NCBI RefSeq assembly: GCF_964340395.1
Contig: NC_135553.1
Span: forward strand, 7,670,001 to 7,717,500
Direction: 5' to 3'
Origin: Glandiceps talaboti
Taxonomy: Eukaryota; Hemichordata; Enteropneusta; Spengelidae
DNA: 47,500 nt
Below, piece by piece: positions 44,635-47,500 of this stretch. Within the stretch, counting starts at the first letter, position 1, and each line of letters starts with the position of its first letter. The position numbers and the translations under genes are program-made. The notes beneath the pieces are model-generated. The model was not told the origin of the DNA, made no database searches, and saw only the letters and a program-made list of their open reading frames with translations.

Positions 44635-46919
44635 ATTTTTTCACAAAACACCATTTTTTGGTTGGACAACTTTTGAAAACTTCAATTTGACACAAAATAA
44701 CACTATTTGTAAACCATGTACACAAGTGACTAGATAGTTTGGGAGCTTGCATCTATGTGTCTGATCATGGTGAACTGTGTGGGTACAGGTAGACATGACT
44801 GTGTGTGACTCAGAAATAGTTAATGTCATACTCACCCTTACAAGCCCAAGCCACTCTACATACATGTTCATTACTCAAAACAACAGCCATTCTCAATTCA
44901 TTTCAACACATTGATGTAGGACCTGGTGTACTGGTTTTGAAACGTATATTGCACTATATTGCTTTTAAAATCCTTGTTGGTACCGAACATTGGTTTTGAA
45001 GCATCAATTTTCAGTGTTCTGAAATATCAATTTTGGTACAATTATAGATTTAATTCAATAAATTTGGTATATGGTTTCACAAATTTCAATAGTGGTGGGA
45101 TATGGATTCAAAAATAACATTTGGCATGATGGTTATTTTTTGTATCATGGTGGCTTCAAACATCTGTTTTGGTATTAAAAGTTTTAATTCATCAATTTTG
45201 ATTTGTGGTTTCACAAACTTCAATTTTGGTATATAGGTTTCAAAACATTCAATTTGATATGTAGGTTTCACAAACTTCAATTTTGGTATGTAGGTTTCAA
45301 AACATTCAATTTGATATGTAGGTTTCAAAATATTCAAGTTGGTGTGTATGTTTCAAAACATTCAATTTGGTGTGTAGGTTTCAAAAAATTCAATTTGATA
45401 TGTAGGTTTCAAAACATTCAATTTGGTATGTATGTTTCAAAACATTCAATTTAGTTTGTAGGTTTCAAAATATTCAAGTTGGTGTGTATGTTTCAAAACA
45501 TTCAATTTGGTATGTAGGTTTCAAAACATTCAATTTGATATGTAGGTTTCAAAATATTCAAGTTGGTGTGTAGGTTTCAAAACATTCAATTTGGTGTGTA
45601 GGTTTCAAAACATTCAATTTGATATGTAGGTTTCAAAACATTCAATTTGGTTTGTAGGTTTCAAAATATTCAAGTTGGTGTGTATGTTTCAAAATATTCA
45701 AGTTGGTATGTAGGTTTCAAAACATTCAATTTGGTGTGTAGGTTTCAAAATATTCAATTTGGTATGTAGGTTTCAAAACATTCAATTTGGTATGTAGGTT
45801 TCAAAACATTCAATTTGATATGTAGGTTTCAAAATATTCAAGTTGGTGTGTAGGTTTCAAAACATTCAATTTGGTGTGTAGGTTTCAAAACATTCAATTT
45901 GATATGTAGGTTTCAAAACATTCAATTTGGTTTGTAGGTTTCAAAATATTCAAGTTGGTGTGTATGTTTCAAAATATTCAAGTTGGTATGTAGGTTTCAA
46001 AACATTCAATTTGGTGTGTAGGTTTCAAAATATTCAATTTGGTATGTAGGTTTCAAAACATTCAATTTGGTATGTAGGTTTCAAAACATTCAATTTGGTA
46101 TGTAGGTTTCAAAACATTCAATTTGATATGTAGGTTTCAAAACATTCAATTTGGTATGTAGGTTTCAAAACATTCAATTTGGTATGTAGGTTTCAAAACA
46201 TTCAATTTGGTATGTAGGTTTCAAAACATTCAATTTGATATGTAGGTTTCAGAACATTCAATTTGGTATGTAGGTTTCAAAACATTCAATTTGATATGTA
46301 GGTTTCAAAATATTCAATTTGATATGTAGGTTTCAAAACATTCAATTTGATATGTAGGTTTCAAAACATCCAATTTGATATGTAGGTTTCAAAACATTCA
46401 ATTTGGTATGTAGGTTTCAAAACATTCAATTTGATATGTAGGTTTCAGAACATTCAATTTGGTATGTAGGTTTCAAAACATTCAATTTGATATGTAGGTT
46501 TCAAAACATCCAATTTGATATGTAGGTTTCAAAACATCCAATTTGATATGTAGGTTTCAAAACATCCAATTTGATATGTAGGTTTCAAAACATCCAATTT
46601 GATATGTAGGTTTCAAAACATTCAATTTGATATGTAGGTTTCAAAACATCCAATTTGATATGTAGGTTTCAAAACATCCAATTTGATATGTAGGTTTCAA
46701 AACATTCAATTTGATATGTAGGTTTCAAAACCTTCAGTTTGGTATGTAGGTTACAATTTTCCTATGATGTTTCAGAACATTCGATTTGGTATGATACTAT
46801 GAAAACATAAATTCAGACATGATATTTCACAAATTTCAATTTTAGTATGGTAATTGCAATCAATTTTTTTCACGAACACCATTTTTGGTAGGACAACTTT
46901 TAAAAGCATCCATTAGACA
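44635..46919. repeat. Large 28-bp minisatellite with decayed edges
   Basis: Homogeneous core from about 45228 to 46750, roughly 54 copies of a 28-base unit, GTTTCAAAACATTCAATTT plus a nine-base variable part such as GATATGTAG or GGTGTGTAG. Outside the core, 44930-45228 and 46750-46860 are progressively diverged copies. At 44635-44692 and 46864-46919 lie two alike direct repeats. 28 is not divisible by three and there is no coding role. Repeats are contiguous with no unique spacers, so it is not a CRISPR-like array. Confidence 0.95.
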
Positions 46920-47500
46920 AACCTTTTCTAGATGAGATCACCTCATACTTCACTAGAAGTCATATGTTATGATTGGAGAAGTCAAATTTGTTTCTATGAC
47001 AGTTCATTGTGCTGACAAAGCTCCCTCACTTTGATGACGTCATTTAACATCAAGCCAATTTTTTCTTTGCTTTCTTGTGATACGACAATGATGTGATATT
47101 TACATCAGTTTCTAGCATTAAACTGACAAGGAGAACATTCCTGCTACATTTACACAACAAATTGCAATCAAACACTAAATTTACTTAAATTAATTTGATA
47201 TTGATTGGCAAAACGAAGTGAAACAGTGTGTGTGGTCGAATTTGGTTGTCGAATTTGTTTCACAATACATTATCAATGTTCAGTATACTGCACACGGAAT
47301 GTCATTATTATAGCAGCATGTACCATTTCTGTACTCTACCAGGCCTGCACGTGGCAGCATTACCTGAAATCAGAAATTTAAAATCCCCATCCACATGGAT
47401 TCCAAGCTAGTGGCAACAAGTACAAAGAATATACCCACTTTAGTTCCATTTAAATATTTCATGACCATTCCCATCAAACATTAATTTTCCGCTCTCAACA

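Larger units (their letters stand above)
42986..47500 (+). other. Start of presumed netrin intron 3 (not closed in window)
   Basis: Begins at donor GTGAGT. No convincing exon with NTR-domain cysteines was found to the window end, so the intron is at least 4.5 kb unless the candidate microexons at 44.1 kb are real. Contains a 30-bp repeat family, a TATG array, GATA/TA repeats and the 28-bp minisatellite. 46920-47500 shows nothing recognisable. Confidence 0.75.

Noticed and set aside
45228-46750. CRISPR-like regular array
   Set aside because: Units are contiguous 28-bp repeats without unique spacers, in an animal gene intron: a minisatellite.

Overview
This window is AT-rich, intron-dominated animal (metazoan) nuclear DNA. 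The only protein-coding gene I can support is a plus-strand netrin, the secreted laminin-related axon-guidance protein. Three coding exons are visible. Exon 1 (23571-24576) encodes the signal peptide, the laminin N-terminal domain (domain VI) and the first laminin-type EGF repeat (LE1). Exon 2 (33275-33463) encodes LE2 and exon 3 (42836-42985) encodes LE3. Both introns between them are phase 1 with canonical GT-AG ends, and are about 8.7 and 9.4 kb long. The C-terminal netrin (NTR/C345C) domain is not found and should lie beyond base 47500. The species cannot be fixed from the sequence. The intron sizes, the microsatellite load and the netrin-1-type protein fit a marine invertebrate bilaterian (lophotrochozoan or invertebrate deuterostome), but that is inference.

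Layout. 1-21800 has no recognisable gene: AT-rich unique sequence broken by simple repeats (CA, CATA/CGTA/CAGA, TC, AAAAT, GA, TA, TATG) and six unrelated degenerate minisatellites (near 4.1, 5.6, 8.2, 11.4, 12.1 and 17.3 kb). 21800-23553 is the upstream region of netrin, with two possible splice donors for a 5' untranslated exon and an acceptor just before the start codon. 24577-33274 is intron 1, without long tandem arrays but with a patch at 30.24-30.96 kb enriched in TGACAG-type sites. 33464-42835 is intron 2, with six further repeat families, including a three-copy repeat of about 200 bp carrying octamer-like ATTTGCAT sites. From 42986 onward is presumed intron 3, with two candidate microexons near 44.1 kb and a striking 28-bp minisatellite (about 54 homogeneous copies, 45.2-46.75 kb) that has higher-order 280-bp and 196-bp periods and a shared sequence at both edges.

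No mobile-element proteins, rRNA, tRNA, CRISPR or prokaryotic features were found. Nearly all other open frames are short or are readings of simple repeats. The window does not show a new multi-gene system. Its interest lies in the netrin exon architecture, possible alternative processing after LE3, and an unusual density of independent minisatellite families, each apparently confined to one place.
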